The position numbers were made by a program, and so were the translations under genes. The notes under the pieces are model-generated. The model saw only the letters and a list, made by a program, of their open reading frames with translations. It did no database searches and was not told the DNA's origin. This document shows positions 62,757 through 64,000 of a stretch of DNA of 64,000 bases, piece after piece. The DNA is from Pedobacter steynii (GTDB lineage Bacteria; Bacteroidota; Bacteroidia; Sphingobacteriales; Sphingobacteriaceae): the NCBI RefSeq assembly GCF_001721645.1, contig NZ_CP017141.1, positions 3,472,001 to 3,536,000 on the forward strand. The letters are read 5' to 3'. Each line of letters begins with the position of its first letter. The first letter of the stretch is position 1.

Positions 62757-62761
62757 ATCCT

Positions 62762-63523
62762 ATGAAAATAGTTTGTATAGGTTCGGGTAATGTAGCCACA
62801 CACTTTTCCAATGCTTTTAAATCAGCCGGATCTGAGCTGGTTCAAATCTGGAGTAAAAATCCGGAACATGCTGCAGAACTGGCTATCAAAACCGGGGCTA
62901 AGCCAATTGCCGATTTAAAGGAAATCGATAACAATGCTGATGTATACCTGATTGCAGTGAAGGATGATGCCATCGAAGAAGTAATCGCGCAGCTGAGCGC
63001 TGTCAAAGGAATGATCGTTCATACTTCCGGAGCTACGGATATTGATGTTTTTCCTGCCACCATTGCAAAATATGGGGTCTTATATCCATTGCAGACTTTC
63101 TCTAAACATAAAGCAATCGACTTTAATCAGGTGCCGCTTTGTATTGAGGCTAAAGATGAGGAGATATTAAAATCGTTAAAATCTATAGCGCTGATGCTGA
63201 GTCCGCTGGTGTATGAAGTGAATAGTGAAAAAAGAAGGATTTTACACCTCTCTGCTGTTTTTGCTTGTAATTTTGTGAACCATTTATATACCCTGAGCAA
63301 TGAAATCCTTCAAAGGAATGAACTGGATTTCGAAATTCTGAGGCCTCTGATTATGGAGACTGCGGAAAAAGTTCAAAACGCATTTCCTGTCGATGTACAA
63401 ACAGGACCGGCCATTCGTAACGACGAACAAACGATTACCAAACATAAAGAACTGTTGAGTAATATGCCTGAATTGAAGGATATCTACGAAACTTTAAGTA
63501 AAAGCATTAAAAAAACACATTAA
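62762..63523 (+). CDS. Rossmann-fold protein with DUF2520
   Basis: The 253-residue protein has an N-terminal nucleotide-binding fold (KIVCIGSGNVATHFSNAF, then VYLIAVKDDAIEEV, MIVHTSGATD). The C-terminal helical DUF2520 domain (HLSAVFACNFVNHLY, GPAIRNDEQTI) resembles a ketopantoate/6-phosphogluconate reductase-like dimer domain. It is a probable NAD(P)-dependent oxidoreductase with unknown substrate. Confidence 0.87.
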   Translation: MKIVCIGSGNVATHFSNAFKSAGSELVQIWSKNPEHAAELAIKTGAKPIADLKEIDNNADVYLIAVKDDAIEEVIAQLSAVKGMIVHTSGATDIDVFPATIAKYGVLYPLQTFSKHKAIDFNQVPLCIEAKDEEILKSLKSIALMLSPLVYEVNSEKRRILHLSAVFACNFVNHLYTLSNEILQRNELDFEILRPLIMETAEKVQNAFPVDVQTGPAIRNDEQTITKHKELLSNMPELKDIYETLSKSIKKTH

Positions 63524-63566
63524 TCATGTAATTGCGGTTTTTGGTGCTTATTTTTGAGACCTAATT

Positions 63567-63899
63567 ATGAGTATTTTTAAATTAAAGATAAATTTTGAAG
63601 AGCAGGGTAAAGAGCCAATTGAACTTCCTATCGCCGGAGGGGAATCAGTTCTTGATGTATGCCTTGATCACGGAATAGAATTACAACATAACTGCGGGGG
63701 GGTATGCGGTTGTAGTACCTGTCATGTGTATGTGAATAAGGGAATGGATGATATCCAGGAAATTTCCGATAAGGAAGAAGACTTTATTGATCGCGCGGTT
63801 CGTCCGAGAATTACTTCCAGACTGGGATGCCAGTGTGTGGTAGTGAACGGGGATATTGAAGTGACCATTCCTGACCAGTCCGAGTTTTTAGGCCATTAA
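63567..63899 (+). CDS. fdx: 2Fe-2S ferredoxin (Isc type)
   Basis: The 110-residue ferredoxin has cluster ligands in HNCGGVCGCSTCHVYV and the distant CQCV, matching Isc-type adrenodoxin-like ferredoxins. It supplies electrons for Fe-S cluster assembly. It is followed by iscX, supporting this role. It starts 43 bp after the DUF2520 gene. Confidence 0.93.
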   Translation: MSIFKLKINFEEQGKEPIELPIAGGESVLDVCLDHGIELQHNCGGVCGCSTCHVYVNKGMDDIQEISDKEEDFIDRAVRPRITSRLGCQCVVVNGDIEVTIPDQSEFLGH

Positions 63900-63917
63900 T
63901 TAACAAACAAACACTAT

Positions 63918-64000
63918 ATGCAAGATAAATTTGCTTTACCGATTTATTGGAACGACCACGAGGACATTGCTCAGGAATTATATGAGAAATTCGGGGACGA
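63918..64000 (+). CDS. iscX: Fe-S cluster assembly protein IscX (3' partial)
   Basis: The first 27 codons (MQDKFALPIYWNDHEDIAQE, then LYEKFGD) match IscX, a small acidic protein that regulates the IscS desulfurase. The gene runs past the window end. It is 18 bp after the ferredoxin stop, so co-transcription is likely. Confidence 0.88.
   Translation, partial: MQDKFALPIYWNDHEDIAQELYEKFGD

Overview
The window comes from a Bacteroidota chromosome, most likely family Sphingobacteriaceae (Pedobacter-like; the genus is an inference). Four things point there. There are type IX secretion and gliding genes (a type B sorting-domain adhesin, PorP/SprF, PorD, GldA/F/G/C-like proteins). There are proteins typical of the phylum (the Bacteroidota form of RNA polymerase omega, DUF3810, DUF2520). 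Start codons lack clear Shine-Dalgarno sequences. Promoters resemble the phylum consensus TTTG-N19-TAnnTTTG, with an exact example at 30908-30938. Nearly all the sequence is coding, and many convergent or operon-end junctions carry good hairpin terminators.

Layout. 1-4259: 3' end of a DUF11-repeat adhesin, a PorP/SprF-like protein and an OmpA-family protein, a T9SS/gliding-type trio. 4482-11175: ROK-family protein, secreted esterase, ClpC, a small CxC protein and EttA. 11247-16726: a sugar-handling cluster with two TIM-barrel isomerases, an exported Gfo/Idh/MocA oxidoreductase, a sulfatase-modifying-factor-fold protein without the catalytic cysteines, and ApbE. 16733-19114: a PA0069-type radical SAM protein and a CarboxypepD_reg protein. 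19178-27729 (minus strand): bamD, rpoZ, coaBC, porD, then a BlaI/M56-peptidase pair, then recN and fabI. 28008-30794: a GH3 glycosidase and a DUF5655 protein. 30978-33720: a self-regulated ABC/GntR operon. 33776-35104: an IS3-family insertion sequence, followed by a repeat-rich gene-free stretch up to 35443. 35455-41957: a glycerophosphodiesterase lipoprotein, gldA-like, two paralogous beta-barrel genes, gldF, gldG and dnaN. 42136-50048: DedA, a zinc phospholipase C-like protein, HscA, DUF3810, dihydroorotase and an M1 peptidase. 50206-54589: a TlpA-like protein, a DEAD helicase, GldC with two small membrane proteins, DUF421 and Ogt. 54663-64000: ccmB, two small double-glycine-leader peptides on the opposite strand, ccmC, ccmD, glutamate dehydrogenase, msrA, ccmE, ccmF, a DUF2520 protein, ferredoxin and the start of iscX.

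How the genes work together. The cytochrome c maturation genes form a System-I-like set whose CcmE carries CxxxY in place of the usual HxxxY; no ccmA, ccmG or ccmH lies in the window. HscA, ferredoxin and IscX belong to Fe-S cluster assembly but sit in two places. BamD, PorD, PorP/SprF and OmpA relate to outer-membrane and T9SS assembly.

The most interesting signals are these: the tandem cysteine-rich double-glycine-leader peptides between ccmB and ccmC (one is only 57 codons); the BlaI/M56 pair with two near-perfect palindromic operators and a 7 x 23-residue repeat; the exact 32-bp-phased motif array and the inverted array of an 11-bp unit beside the insertion sequence; the CxxxY-type CcmE; and four genes whose -7 box ends only 3-7 nt before the start codon, which suggests leaderless mRNAs. 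No CRISPR array, tRNA, rRNA or prophage was seen.
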